Of a DNA stretch of 27,070 bases, positions 13,408 to 20,640 are shown one piece after another. Source of the stretch: an uncultured Collinsella sp. (GTDB lineage: Bacteria > Actinomycetota > Coriobacteriia > Coriobacteriales > Coriobacteriaceae); assembly GCA_902479095.1 (NCBI GenBank), contig CABSNL010000025.1, positions 1 through 27,070 on the forward strand. The letters are read 5' to 3'. The notes under the pieces were generated by a model that saw only the letters and a list, made by a program, of their open reading frames with translations, was not told the DNA's origin and ran no database searches. The translations under genes were made by a program, and so were the position numbers. The stretch's first letter is position 1. Each line of letters begins with the position of its first letter.

Positions 13408-14391
13408 TTAGTAGGAAAGCTTCCACATGTAGCGACGCATGGTCAGCGGGTGCTGACGGGCCTCGGCGATCTGGTTGCCGTACTCGCGCATAACGGCGAG
13501 GTGCAGCAGCGGGTTGAAGTAGGTGACGACGCTCGCGGGCACGGCGTCGGCCAGGCCGTAGTCCTTGGAGTCGATCAGAGCGACCTTGGCGCCCATGCGC
13601 TCAAGGAAGGTGAGGGCGCGAGCGTCCATCGGACGGGTGGCGCCATCGGACATGAAGAAGACGTAGGGCTTACCCTCGGTGGAAACCTCGAACGGGCCGT
13701 GGAAGTACTCGCCGGTGTTGTAGGCGGCGGCGTCGATCCACTGCATCTCGGTGAACAGGAAGGCGGCGTGAGAATAAGCCATCTTCTCGGAGGCACCGGA
13801 GGCCATGAAGTAGATCATCTTGTCGTCCTTGAAGTCCTCGGCGAACTTCTTGGCGAGCTTCTTGCAGTGCTGAGCGGCGTTCTCGCAGAGATCGAAGACG
13901 TTGGTGAGGCCGGTGATCATGTCCTCGTAGTGGTCATAGCCCTCGGTCTGCTGAAGGATCTCGACAGCAAGAGCGATGGCATAGCCGGGCTTCTCGCACT
14001 TGGCAGCGTAGTTGGCGTGGAAGCCGTGAACGATGACATGGTCGGCGTCGACGGTCAGAGCGGAGCCAGCCTTGTTGGTGAGGGAGACGACCGGGCAGTT
14101 GTGCTTCTTGGCGGTCTTGTTGGCCTCGACGGTCTCGGGCGTGGAGCCACCGAGGGAGCAGGTGATCACGAAGGTGTGCTCGTTGACCCAGGAAGGCGTG
14201 TCGTAGTTGAACTCGTTAGCGGTGAAGATCTGAACGTTCAGCTTGTCCGTGTTGTTGGCCAGGAAGTACTTGGCGGGGTAAAGGTCGGACATGGAAGCAC
14301 CGCATCCGACGAAGGCGACGCTGTGGATCTCGTGGTTGGACAGGACGTCAGCGACGATCTGTTTAGGGAGGTTAAGGTCGATCTCGTACAT
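13408..14391 (-). CDS. SIS-domain protein 2, FrlB-like sugar-amine 6-phosphate deglycase (PTS-linked)
   Basis: A 327-residue two-SIS-domain protein. The N-terminal SIS has FVGCGASMSDLYPAKYFL (27-44) and the phosphate loop SLGGSTPE (79-86). The second SIS carries GEYFHGPFE (227-235), and the C-terminus is TMRRYMWKLSY, all as in fructoselysine/glucoselysine-6-phosphate deglycases. The start at 14391 (MYEIDL) is chosen because AAAGGA lies 9 bases upstream; the ATG at 14400 abuts that site and longer frames run into a repeat. It is the last gene of an operon with PTS IIAB, IIC and IID, so its substrate is probably the phosphorylated sugar the PTS delivers. The layout resembles Salmonella gfr. An amino-sugar phosphate isomerase is the main alternative. 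Confidence 0.87.
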   Translation of the reverse strand: MYEIDLNLPKQIVADVLSNHEIHSVAFVGCGASMSDLYPAKYFLANNTDKLNVQIFTANEFNYDTPSWVNEHTFVITCSLGGSTPETVEANKTAKKHNCPVVSLTNKAGSALTVDADHVIVHGFHANYAAKCEKPGYAIALAVEILQQTEGYDHYEDMITGLTNVFDLCENAAQHCKKLAKKFAEDFKDDKMIYFMASGASEKMAYSHAAFLFTEMQWIDAAAYNTGEYFHGPFEVSTEGKPYVFFMSDGATRPMDARALTFLERMGAKVALIDSKDYGLADAVPASVVTYFNPLLHLAVMREYGNQIAEARQHPLTMRRYMWKLSY

Positions 14392-14480
14392 CTGACACAT
14401 TCCTTTCGATTTTTGCGGCGCCACATTGCCGAGCGCTCGCAGGGTTACCGTGGTTTGGACCGAGTCGCCGGCCCGTTGAG

Positions 14481-14513
14481 AATGTGTCAAAGGAACTGTC
14501 CCTTTGACACATT
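14481..14513. repeat. Palindrome with 13-bp arms around AACTGTCC
   Basis: AATGTGTCAAAGG (14481-14493) and CCTTTGACACATT (14501-14513) are perfect arms. It lies in the IID-SIS2 gap, in the transcribed spacer of the operon. Confidence 0.8.
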
Positions 14514-14523
14514 TAGGGATGGA

Positions 14524-14556
14524 AGCCTGCCTGGGGTATGGGATGTCAGGCAGGCT
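14524..14556 (-). promoter_or_regulatory. Hairpin in the IID-SIS2 spacer
   Basis: AGCCTGCCTG (14524-14533) and CAGGCAGGCT (14547-14556) pair perfectly. There is no T-run after it on the minus strand. It could stabilise the upstream PTS mRNA or partly terminate, lowering SIS2 expression relative to the transporter. Confidence 0.45.
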
Positions 14557-14589
14557 CCCCGGGGGAAGCGATTAGACGCTTGGTCGCGA

Positions 14590-15423
14590 CTAGGCCAGGA
14601 TGCCGGCCGCGGAGAGGGCGATGCCGCCCACGATGGCGATCACGAGAAGCCAACCGGTGTTGACGTTCTTCTTGATGAGCCAGTACATAAGGCCGGTAAG
14701 GCCGAGGGAGATCATCTGGGGCATCATGCCGTCCAGGATGTCCTGGATCACGACGGTGCCGTCAGCGAACTGCAGCGGGGTGGTGGCGCCGATCAGCGTA
14801 GCGATCATGCCGCCCACGGACATAAGACCCACGATGCCGCAGACATACATGAGCTTCTCCATGAGGTCGCCGCCCTGAAGCTTGCTCAGGTACTCGTGGC
14901 CGCCCTGATAGCCCATCTTGGCTGCGAACCAAGTGATCAGCACAGAGGGGACGATGGAGATGAGCATGGCCAGGATCGGGCCCATGATGGAGCCCTGCTG
15001 AGCCAGCTGAACGCCCAGGCCAAAGGCGATAACGCGGATGGTGCCCTGGAATAAGGAGTCACCGATGCCGGAAAGCGGACCCATGAGGGAGGTCTTGACC
15101 GCGTTGATCGAATCGGGATCGAAGTTCTCGGGGTCCTTGGCGTACTCCTCCTCCATGGAGGCGGCGAGGCCCAGGATGAAAGCGCTCGTCTGCGGGGTGC
15201 AGTTGTAGAACGCCATGTGACGGTGGTAAGCCTCTTTCTTAGCAGCGAGCTGCTTGGGGTCGGACTCGTCCGGATAGAGGCGATCGAGCGTGGGAACCAT
15301 GCCGTAGAGGAAGCCCATGTTCATCTGACGCTCGTAGTTCCAAGAGGCCTGGATGGCCCAGGAGCGCCAGAAGAACTGGCTGACCTTCTTGTTCAGGGAC
15401 ACGTCCTTGGTTGCGGTTGCCAT
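14590..15423 (-). CDS. PTS mannose-family transporter subunit IID
   Basis: A 277-residue membrane subunit that with IIC forms the sugar channel of a mannose/fructose/sorbose-class PTS. Family features: the N-terminal FFWRSWAIQASWNYERQ (about 17-33), MGFLYGMVP, and TSLMGPLSGIGDSLFQGT (about 129-146) are classical IID landmarks. Hydrophobic segments follow (PILAMLISIVPSVLITWF, VGLMSVGGMIATLIG) and the C-terminal anchor TGWLLVIAIVGGIALSAAGI. ATG at 15423 has AAGGAGG with 8-base spacing, so upstream in-frame codons to 15540 are not used. IIC lies 13 bases upstream. Together with IIAB and SIS2 it forms a four-gene transcription unit on the minus strand. Confidence 0.94.
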   Translation of the reverse strand: MATATKDVSLNKKVSQFFWRSWAIQASWNYERQMNMGFLYGMVPTLDRLYPDESDPKQLAAKKEAYHRHMAFYNCTPQTSAFILGLAASMEEEYAKDPENFDPDSINAVKTSLMGPLSGIGDSLFQGTIRVIAFGLGVQLAQQGSIMGPILAMLISIVPSVLITWFAAKMGYQGGHEYLSKLQGGDLMEKLMYVCGIVGLMSVGGMIATLIGATTPLQFADGTVVIQDILDGMMPQMISLGLTGLMYWLIKKNVNTGWLLVIAIVGGIALSAAGILA

Positions 15424-15436
15424 AGTGTGTTCCTCC

Positions 15437-16231
15437 TTAGTCTTCGTCGTCTTCGAGCGGATCGTAGTCGGAATCGACACCGGCGGCTGCATGGGACCCG
15501 TTGAACTTGAAGCCCATGAAGACGACAGCCAGGCACACACCGATCAGAGCGACCGCGATGACGGACAGGTTGAGGTAAGCGGCGAGCAGGAAACCGATGA
15601 ACAGGAACGGAGTCATACCCTTCTTGATCATCATGGTGAGCAGCAGGGCCAAGCCGTAGGCGGTCATGATCTTGGTCGAAACGTTAAGACCAGTGGACAG
15701 CCACTCGGGAACCATGTTGACGATGGCCTGAACCAGGTCGGTGCCAACAAAGACGGCGAGGAAGATCGGCAGGAAGTACATGATGGCGTACAGACCGGAG
15801 CCGGCGCAGATGTGCATACGATAGGCGGTCTTGAACTTTCCGTTATCGATCGCGCTATCTGCCACATGGGTGAGGGCGGCGATGATGGAACGGAACACGA
15901 TGCCGAGGAGCTGACCCAGGACGGCGACCGGGATGGCGATCGTCATGGCGGTCTCGGCAGAAGCATCGGTCAGGCACGCAAAGGCAGCGGCCACGATGCC
16001 GCCCAGGACCATATCGGGCGGAACGGCGGCGCCGACCTGCACCAGGCCCATGGACACGAGCTCGACGGCGGCACCGACGGCAAGGCCGGTGGGCACATCG
16101 CCCAGCAGCAGACCGACGAGCGTAGCGCCAACGAGGGGCTGCTCGAAGTTAAGACGACCGAGCAGGCGGGAGTCCCACATGCAGAACACGCCGACGAGGC
16201 CGACGAGCACCGCACTGATGAACGTATTCAT
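15437..16231 (-). CDS. PTS mannose-family transporter subunit IIC
   Basis: A 264-residue, highly hydrophobic permease subunit, the translocation partner of IID. The N-terminal MNTFISAVLVGLVGVFCMWDSRLLGRL and the conserved PLVGATLVGLLLGD, TGLAVGAAVELVSMG and AVPPDMVLGGIVA sequences are typical of ManY/AgaC-like IIC proteins. About eight membrane segments are visible. The tail (DSDYDPLEDDED) is acidic and presumably cytosolic. ATG at 16231 has AAAGGAG with proper spacing. It is 36 bases after IIAB and 13 before IID. The exact sugar specificity cannot be read from this subunit. Confidence 0.94.
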   Translation of the reverse strand: MNTFISAVLVGLVGVFCMWDSRLLGRLNFEQPLVGATLVGLLLGDVPTGLAVGAAVELVSMGLVQVGAAVPPDMVLGGIVAAAFACLTDASAETAMTIAIPVAVLGQLLGIVFRSIIAALTHVADSAIDNGKFKTAYRMHICAGSGLYAIMYFLPIFLAVFVGTDLVQAIVNMVPEWLSTGLNVSTKIMTAYGLALLLTMMIKKGMTPFLFIGFLLAAYLNLSVIAVALIGVCLAVVFMGFKFNGSHAAAGVDSDYDPLEDDED

Positions 16232-16267
16232 ACCCTTCTCCTTTCAGTCAGGCAAAAGCCTGGTTGA

Positions 16268-17191
16268 TTACAGCTTGGCGTCGATGTCGACGCTCTGATA
16301 CGTAGGGGTCTGCTGGACATAGAGCTTGATGCCCATGTCGAGCAGCTGGTTGACGTCGGCCTTCTGGGTGGCGTCGAGGAAGACGGAGCTGTCCTTGCCG
16401 CCGACCTGATCGGCACCGTCGTGGTTGGCGGTGGCGCCCAGGTTGATGGCGTCGAGCTTGTAGCCCTGACAGAACTGCAGCATCTCGGCAGTGTTGCCAA
16501 AGACGAACATGACGCGCTCGCCGAGGGTGTTGAGCTTATCCATCTTGGCGAGGGCACGCTCGACGGTGAAGACGTTCAGGCGCACGCCCTGGGGCTTGGC
16601 CAGCTTAAGAGCGCCCTTCTTGATGTCATCGTTGGCGGCAGCGTTGTCGACGACGATGATGCGCTCGGCCTGAACCTTGGTGGTCCAAGTAAAGACGACC
16701 TGGCCGTGCAGCAGACGGTAGTCAAGACGTGCGAGGACGATCTTGGCGGGACCGGAGCTGTGACGGGACGCCTTGGCCTTCTTGGCGGGAGCCGCGGCGG
16801 CCTCGACCGGTGCGTTGGGGTTGGTCAGACCGGTGCGGGCCTCATTGATGAGGGCCGCGAGCTCGGCGCCCTTGACGGGGGCGGGGCTCATAGCAAGCGT
16901 GAGCGCCAACGGGATGTTGAAACCGCTGACAACCGTGAACTTCGTGCCGTTCTTGGAAAGCTCGACCATGTTGTTGTTGACCGAGCTGCCGAGCATATCG
17001 GTCAGCACATAGACGGTGTCGTCCGCGTTGAACGTGGCGATCATAGCCTCAACCTTATTGGTGATGGGCTCCTTGTCGTCACGAGCAAGCGACACGACGT
17101 GGACGTTCGACACGTCGCCGAGAACCATCTCGAGCGTGTCTTTGGCGCCTGCGGCCAGGCCGCCATGAGATGCGAGAATGATCTGATTCAT
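16268..17191 (-). CDS. PTS mannose-family fused IIAB subunit
   Basis: A 307-residue cytosolic phosphotransfer protein. The N-terminal IIA domain (1-~125) has ASHGGLAAG with phosphorylatable His9 and the TDMLGSS loop (64-70). An Ala/Pro/Lys-rich linker (about 127-147; EAAAAPAKKAK) joins it to the IIB domain (148-307), where the active-site motif is ARLDYRLLHGQV with His162. Phosphate passes HPr to His9 to His162 to the incoming sugar. The fused IIAB order matches E. coli ManX. It heads the IIAB-IIC-IID-SIS2 operon; ATG at 17191 has GGAGGAGG just upstream. TATAAT and the TATAACGTCT operator candidate sit 27-40 bases before the start, suggesting GntR2 control. Confidence 0.94.
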   Translation of the reverse strand: MNQIILASHGGLAAGAKDTLEMVLGDVSNVHVVSLARDDKEPITNKVEAMIATFNADDTVYVLTDMLGSSVNNNMVELSKNGTKFTVVSGFNIPLALTLAMSPAPVKGAELAALINEARTGLTNPNAPVEAAAAPAKKAKASRHSSGPAKIVLARLDYRLLHGQVVFTWTTKVQAERIIVVDNAAANDDIKKGALKLAKPQGVRLNVFTVERALAKMDKLNTLGERVMFVFGNTAEMLQFCQGYKLDAINLGATANHDGADQVGGKDSSVFLDATQKADVNQLLDMGIKLYVQQTPTYQSVDIDAKL

Positions 17192-17216
17192 CTTGCCTCC
17201 TCCTTTTCGTTATGGT

Positions 17217-17237
17217 CATTATAACGTCTTATACGTT
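17217..17237 (-). promoter_or_regulatory. Promoter -10 and operator candidate O-B2 of the PTS-SIS2 operon
   Basis: On the minus strand a perfect TATAAT (17223-17218) overlaps the operator candidate, read on the plus strand as TTATAACGTCTTATACGTT (17219-17237). It contains TATAACGTCT followed by a near repeat (TTATACGT), i.e. a ~9-bp direct repeat. A second -10-like TATACT lies at 17259-17254. No good -35 is apparent for either, which would fit a regulated promoter. Confidence 0.5.
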
Positions 17238-17373
17238 GCTTATATTGCTAATTAGTATAAAGACCGTTCGCGGGTGAAAATCGACCGTTGACGGGTTTAA
17301 CGTACTCGAAACGTTGGACTGGGTAGGCCGGCGCTAGCTGGATAACCCCAGGTCAGACCCTGCGCGCAATCCC

Positions 17374-18456
17374 CTATCGCACGAAGTACCAGGGGCTTTC
17401 CTGTACGGTGGGTTCCAGCGCAATGCCGGTGCGTTCCTTAAACAGATCCATGTCCTGAGATTTTTCGGTCCACCACGCGTTGGGCTTAAAGGTCATGCTC
17501 TCAATGACATGACCGACAAACACACTGTTGCGCAGCTTGGAGAAGTCGGTGTTCATAATCAGGATGGACGCGAGCACCAACACGATGCCCAGGACTTTAA
17601 TCGCGCCGGCGGGCTCGGCGTAGACACCAATGCCCACCAGTACGGTGACGACCGTCTCGAAAGACATTACGACGGGAACTTTCGATGTCTCGAGCCCCAT
17701 GGACAGACCCTGCATATATAAGATGTAAGCAACGGCTGTGGGGATGAGTCCAAAGCCAAGGAACAGCAGCAGCAGCTGTGGCGACATTGCCGCGGCGACA
17801 TCCGGCCACGGAGCCGCGATAGCTGCCATAACCGCACCGCCAAAAACAAAGCCCCAAAACGTGACAGCCAGCGGGTGGACCGTCTTGGTTGCTATTCGGC
17901 TAAACACCGCGAGCGACGCACCACAAAGGCCTGCAATCACGCCCGACGTGACGCCCCAAACCGAAAAATGAAAACCGGAAAGGTCGCCATTGGTCACTGC
18001 AAGCACGCAGCCTACGATGTTAAAGACAATGGCAACGAGCTTGTTGGGGGTCACGTCCTCGCGATAAAGCACGCGGCCGAGCATGACGCCAAACACCGGC
18101 GAGGTGTAGAGCAGCACCGAGGCCGTGGACATGCCCACCTCGCCCATGCACTCGTAATAACAGGTGTTGGCGGCGGCCAAACCGACGATGCCGACAAGCG
18201 CACAGGGAACAAGCTCTTTAGGGCTTGCCTTGAACAGGGCCAGCGGACCCTGAGCCACGGTAGACCCCTCACCCGGACGGCAGCCCATAAACATCAGGAC
18301 CGGCGCCAAGATAAGCGCTCCGACCAACAAGCGAAAGGCAGCCATGCTCTGGGACGAAACGCCCATGGCCGAGATGCCGTTTACAAAGATTCCGATGCTG
18401 CCCCACATAAGCGCGGCGATCAGCACCAGCACATAGCCCAGATTGCTTTTCTTCAA
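17374..18456 (-). CDS. DMT (EamA) superfamily exporter with C-terminal tail
   Basis: A 360-residue transporter with ten hydrophobic segments in two EamA repeats. Repeat 1 starts YVLVLIAALMWGSIGIF (about 8-24); repeat 2 starts after residue ~165 (WGVTSGVIAGLCGASLAVFSR). The first ends with an amphipathic TSPVFGVMLGRVLYRED, the second with VPVVMSFETVVTVLVGIGVYAEP. EamA proteins usually export amino acids, sugars or metabolites with protons. About 50 residues after the last membrane segment (from ~310) form a soluble tail not normally present. Start is TTG at 18456 with GGAGG at 5-base spacing. Its upstream region holds the TATAACGACT site shared with gntR2 and the PTS operon, so it may export an amine or by-product of the same pathway. 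Confidence 0.88.
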   Translation of the reverse strand: MKKSNLGYVLVLIAALMWGSIGIFVNGISAMGVSSQSMAAFRLLVGALILAPVLMFMGCRPGEGSTVAQGPLALFKASPKELVPCALVGIVGLAAANTCYYECMGEVGMSTASVLLYTSPVFGVMLGRVLYREDVTPNKLVAIVFNIVGCVLAVTNGDLSGFHFSVWGVTSGVIAGLCGASLAVFSRIATKTVHPLAVTFWGFVFGGAVMAAIAAPWPDVAAAMSPQLLLLFLGFGLIPTAVAYILYMQGLSMGLETSKVPVVMSFETVVTVLVGIGVYAEPAGAIKVLGIVLVLASILIMNTDFSKLRNSVFVGHVIESMTFKPNAWWTEKSQDMDLFKERTGIALEPTVQESPWYFVR

Positions 18457-18494
18457 CGCAGCCTCCTCGGTATTGTTTCCAATATGTTTCGTAC

Positions 18495-18515
18495 TACGTT
18501 ATAGTCGTTATATAC
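18495..18515. promoter_or_regulatory. Operator candidate O-B3 upstream of the DMT gene
   Basis: TACGTTATAGTCGTTATATAC contains, on the minus strand, TATAACGACT (18512-18503) followed by ATAACGT, the same tandem layout as at the PTS operon. It is ~40-60 bases from the TTG start and overlaps plausible -10 sequences (TATAAC on the minus strand). Confidence 0.5.
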
Positions 18516-18587
18516 ATTTTTCAAGACACAAATCGGCGAGCGGATAAGTGATCCGTTTTCCTCCGCCCCCAGCGGATTACTGGGCGG

Positions 18588-18650
18588 TTGCGGTGAAATA
18601 GTTCCTAAATAGAGGCTTCAAGCCCCCAAGCAGGAACTATTCCACCGCAA
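18588..18650. repeat. Palindrome with 19-bp arms
   Basis: TTGCGGTGAAATAGTTCCT (18588-18606) pairs with AGGAACTATTCCACCGCAA (18632-18650) with one mismatch around a 25-base centre. It lies between the SIS3 stop and the DMT 5' region and has no T-run. Confidence 0.8.
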
Positions 18651-18687
18651 CTTATGAGGACATCGAGCTGTTAGGCCGCTCTATCCC

Positions 18688-19680
18688 CTAGTAGTCCAGC
18701 TTCCACATGTAGCGGCGCGTCATGTAGTCCTTGTGGGTGACGGCAGAGAGCGCACGCATGTACACGTTGTTGAGGATCGGGGCAAAGATCAGGTGATTGA
18801 AGTACTCGCTCACGCTGTCCTTGATGTCGTTGAGGCCGAGCTCCTTGGCGTCGAGCTGATAGACGCGCTCGCCACCGTACTGGTTGACGAAGCGGATGCC
18901 GCGCTCGTCGTTGCAGCGGCTGCGGCCGACGCTGATGAGCTGGAACAGCGAGGTGCGCTTGTCCAGGATCTCGAAGGGGCCGTGGAAGAAGTCGCAGGTG
19001 TTGATGGTGCAGGAGTCGATCTGCAGCATCTCCTGCACGTTGCAGATGCTAAAGACGTAGGCGGCACCAAAGAGCGGACCCTGAGCCATCACGTTGATGC
19101 AGGGCTTGTCGGCGTTTTGCTCGGCCCACTTGGCGGCGAGCGGACGGGTGTACTCGACGGCCTTGCGATAGATGGGGTCAACCAGGTCGAAGGCGGCCAT
19201 AGCGGTCTCATACTCGGCATAGCCCTCGGTCTGCTGCGTAAGCTCCATGGCGATCATGGTCACGACGGCGGAGTTGGTACGGCCCATGCAAGACTCGTCG
19301 ACGGCCAGGCTGTCATACTGAATCTTGTAGTCGCAGACCTCGGTGAGGCCGGACTCATCGACATAGATGGCGATGGTGCTGGCGCCGTGGTCCTTGGCGA
19401 CCTGGGCGGCGACGATGGTCTCCTTGGTGCCGCGCATGGACACGACGACGGCCAGGGTGTTCTCGTTGACATAGGCGGGCGTGGCGTGCACGAACTCATT
19501 GCTGGTGTAGCTGGAGCTCACGACCTGCGTGGCCTCGTGCTCCATAAAGTACTGGGCAGGATAGTTGCCGCCGTTGGATCCGCCGGCGCCAATCCACACG
19601 ACGCGCTTGATGCCGCCCTTGTCTGCCTTGTCGGCCAAAACCTGGGAGACGACGTCCTTAACCTGTTCCTGAGTAGTCAT
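18688..19680 (-). CDS. SIS-domain protein 3, divergent FrlB-like protein
   Basis: A 330-residue two-SIS-domain protein in the same family as SIS1 and SIS2 (C-terminus MTRRYMWKLDY, nearly identical to SIS2). The first SIS domain has WIGAGGSNGGNYPAQYF (29-45), but its phosphate loop reads SMRGTKE (81-87) in place of the usual SxSGxT. In the second domain the GEYFHGPFE motif has become CDFFHGPFE (229-237), replacing the Gly-Glu pair. This suggests a changed substrate or chemistry within the family, not simple loss, since HGPFE and the C-terminus are kept. Start ATG at 19680 has AAAGG about 10 bases upstream. It is divergent from gntR3 across 205 bp of AT-rich control DNA, the usual layout of a regulator and its target. 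Confidence 0.85.
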   Translation of the reverse strand: MTTQEQVKDVVSQVLADKADKGGIKRVVWIGAGGSNGGNYPAQYFMEHEATQVVSSSYTSNEFVHATPAYVNENTLAVVVSMRGTKETIVAAQVAKDHGASTIAIYVDESGLTEVCDYKIQYDSLAVDESCMGRTNSAVVTMIAMELTQQTEGYAEYETAMAAFDLVDPIYRKAVEYTRPLAAKWAEQNADKPCINVMAQGPLFGAAYVFSICNVQEMLQIDSCTINTCDFFHGPFEILDKRTSLFQLISVGRSRCNDERGIRFVNQYGGERVYQLDAKELGLNDIKDSVSEYFNHLIFAPILNNVYMRALSAVTHKDYMTRRYMWKLDY

Positions 19681-19718
19681 CGTGCATCAGCCTTTCTTCT
19701 CGTTTGATGCTCTCGATG

Positions 19719-19842
19719 GCATACAAGTTACATACATGTTTTGGTTATGTCGACTAGTTGTATGCTATATTTGTCTTAAAAAATTTGCTGATACGGTTTT
19801 CGATAACTTGATACCAGCGGTTTTGTTGTTGTATTGAATACA
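19719..19842. promoter_or_regulatory. Divergent SIS3/gntR3 control region with GCATACA/TGTATGC boxes
   Basis: GCATACAA (19719-19726) and TTGTATGC (19758-19765) are perfect inverted 8-mers. TGTATTGAATACA (19830-19842) is a compact palindrome overlapping a promoter candidate for gntR3 (TTGATA 19808-19813, 16 bp, TGTATT 19830-19835). Further ATACA words follow at 19850-19880. The boxes differ from those near GntR1 and GntR2 targets, so they are probably GntR3 sites. Confidence 0.5.
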
Positions 19843-19885
19843 TGCTTGATTAGATACGCATACAGGTTAGATACAGGTTGATCGC

Positions 19886-20608
19886 ATGAACGCTTCATCT
19901 AAAAAGAGACTGACCCAATACGAGCGCTTGGCGGGCATGCTGCGCGACCGCATCGCCTCCGGCACCTACGCGCGCGGAGACAAGCTGCCGTCCGAGATGG
20001 AACTCATGGACGAATCGGGGCTGTCGCGCAGCACCGTACGCCACGCCCTTAAGGTGCTCGTTGATGAGGGCCTGGTGCGCACCGAGCGCGGGCGTGGCGC
20101 CTTTGTGGCCGACACGCCGGCGCTCCACGAGAACAACCTGGTGTTTTCGAGCTACACGACACAGGTCCAGGGTCAGGGTATGAAGCCCACCACGCGCACG
20201 GTGGACTCGGGCTTTGCCAAGGCCGCGGGCAATGCGGCCAAGTTCTTCGATGTCGCCGTGGGCAGCAAGCTCGTCAAACTTGTCCGCCTGCGTTATCTGG
20301 ACGATGCGCCGCTGTGCCTGGAGACCACCTATCTACCACCGAGCTTCGAAGCACTCATCGATCGCGATATCAACGGTTCGCTCTACGCCACGCTGCGCCA
20401 GGAATTCCATCGCGCGCCGGCACAGGGACATAAGACCTTTGAGGTGTGCTATGCCTCGCAAAACGAGGCGTTTTTGCTCAACGTTGGGCGCGGGCAGGCG
20501 CTGATCCTGATCACCGACTACGTGTACGACACCGACGGCCGACCGCTCCATGTCTCCAAGCGCATCCAACGCACCGACCGCGCCAAATACACCGAGCCCA
20601 TCGGCTAA
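19886..20608 (+). CDS. GntR-family regulator with UTRA domain (GntR3)
   Basis: A 240-residue HutC-subfamily regulator. The winged helix-turn-helix spans about 10-75 (YERLAGMLRDRIASG, recognition helix SRSTVRHALKVLVDEG, wing RTERGRGAFVA). The UTRA domain is about 90-235 (LRYLDDAPLCLETTYLP in its centre; YDTDGRPLHVSKRIQRTDR at its end). It is less similar to GntR1 and GntR2 than they are to each other, and lacks the terminal GSRYV. It is divergent from SIS3 and likely its repressor, with TGTAT-type palindromes between them. The ATG at 19886 has only a weak upstream AGG, suggesting low expression. The stop codon is 2 bases before repeat R1 copy 4. Confidence 0.92.
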   Translation: MNASSKKRLTQYERLAGMLRDRIASGTYARGDKLPSEMELMDESGLSRSTVRHALKVLVDEGLVRTERGRGAFVADTPALHENNLVFSSYTTQVQGQGMKPTTRTVDSGFAKAAGNAAKFFDVAVGSKLVKLVRLRYLDDAPLCLETTYLPPSFEALIDRDINGSLYATLRQEFHRAPAQGHKTFEVCYASQNEAFLLNVGRGQALILITDYVYDTDGRPLHVSKRIQRTDRAKYTEPIG

Positions 20609-20609
20609 C

Positions 20610-20640
20610 CTGCCAAAATAAACCTGTCCCTAAATGGTAG
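20610..20640 (+). repeat. Dispersed repeat R1, copy 4, between convergent genes
   Basis: CTGCCAAAATAAACCTGTCC, then CTAAATGGTAG. It matches copy 1 except that TTTTT is AAA, so pairing is weaker. It fills the gap after the gntR3 stop and overlaps the last codons and stop of the convergent GNAT gene. Confidence 0.8.

Noticed and set aside
13450..15054. A 534-codon plus-strand frame across SIS2 and PTS IID
   Set aside because: It crosses two real minus-strand genes, their spacer and hairpins; composition is Gly/Asp/Val-rich, typical of an antisense shadow.
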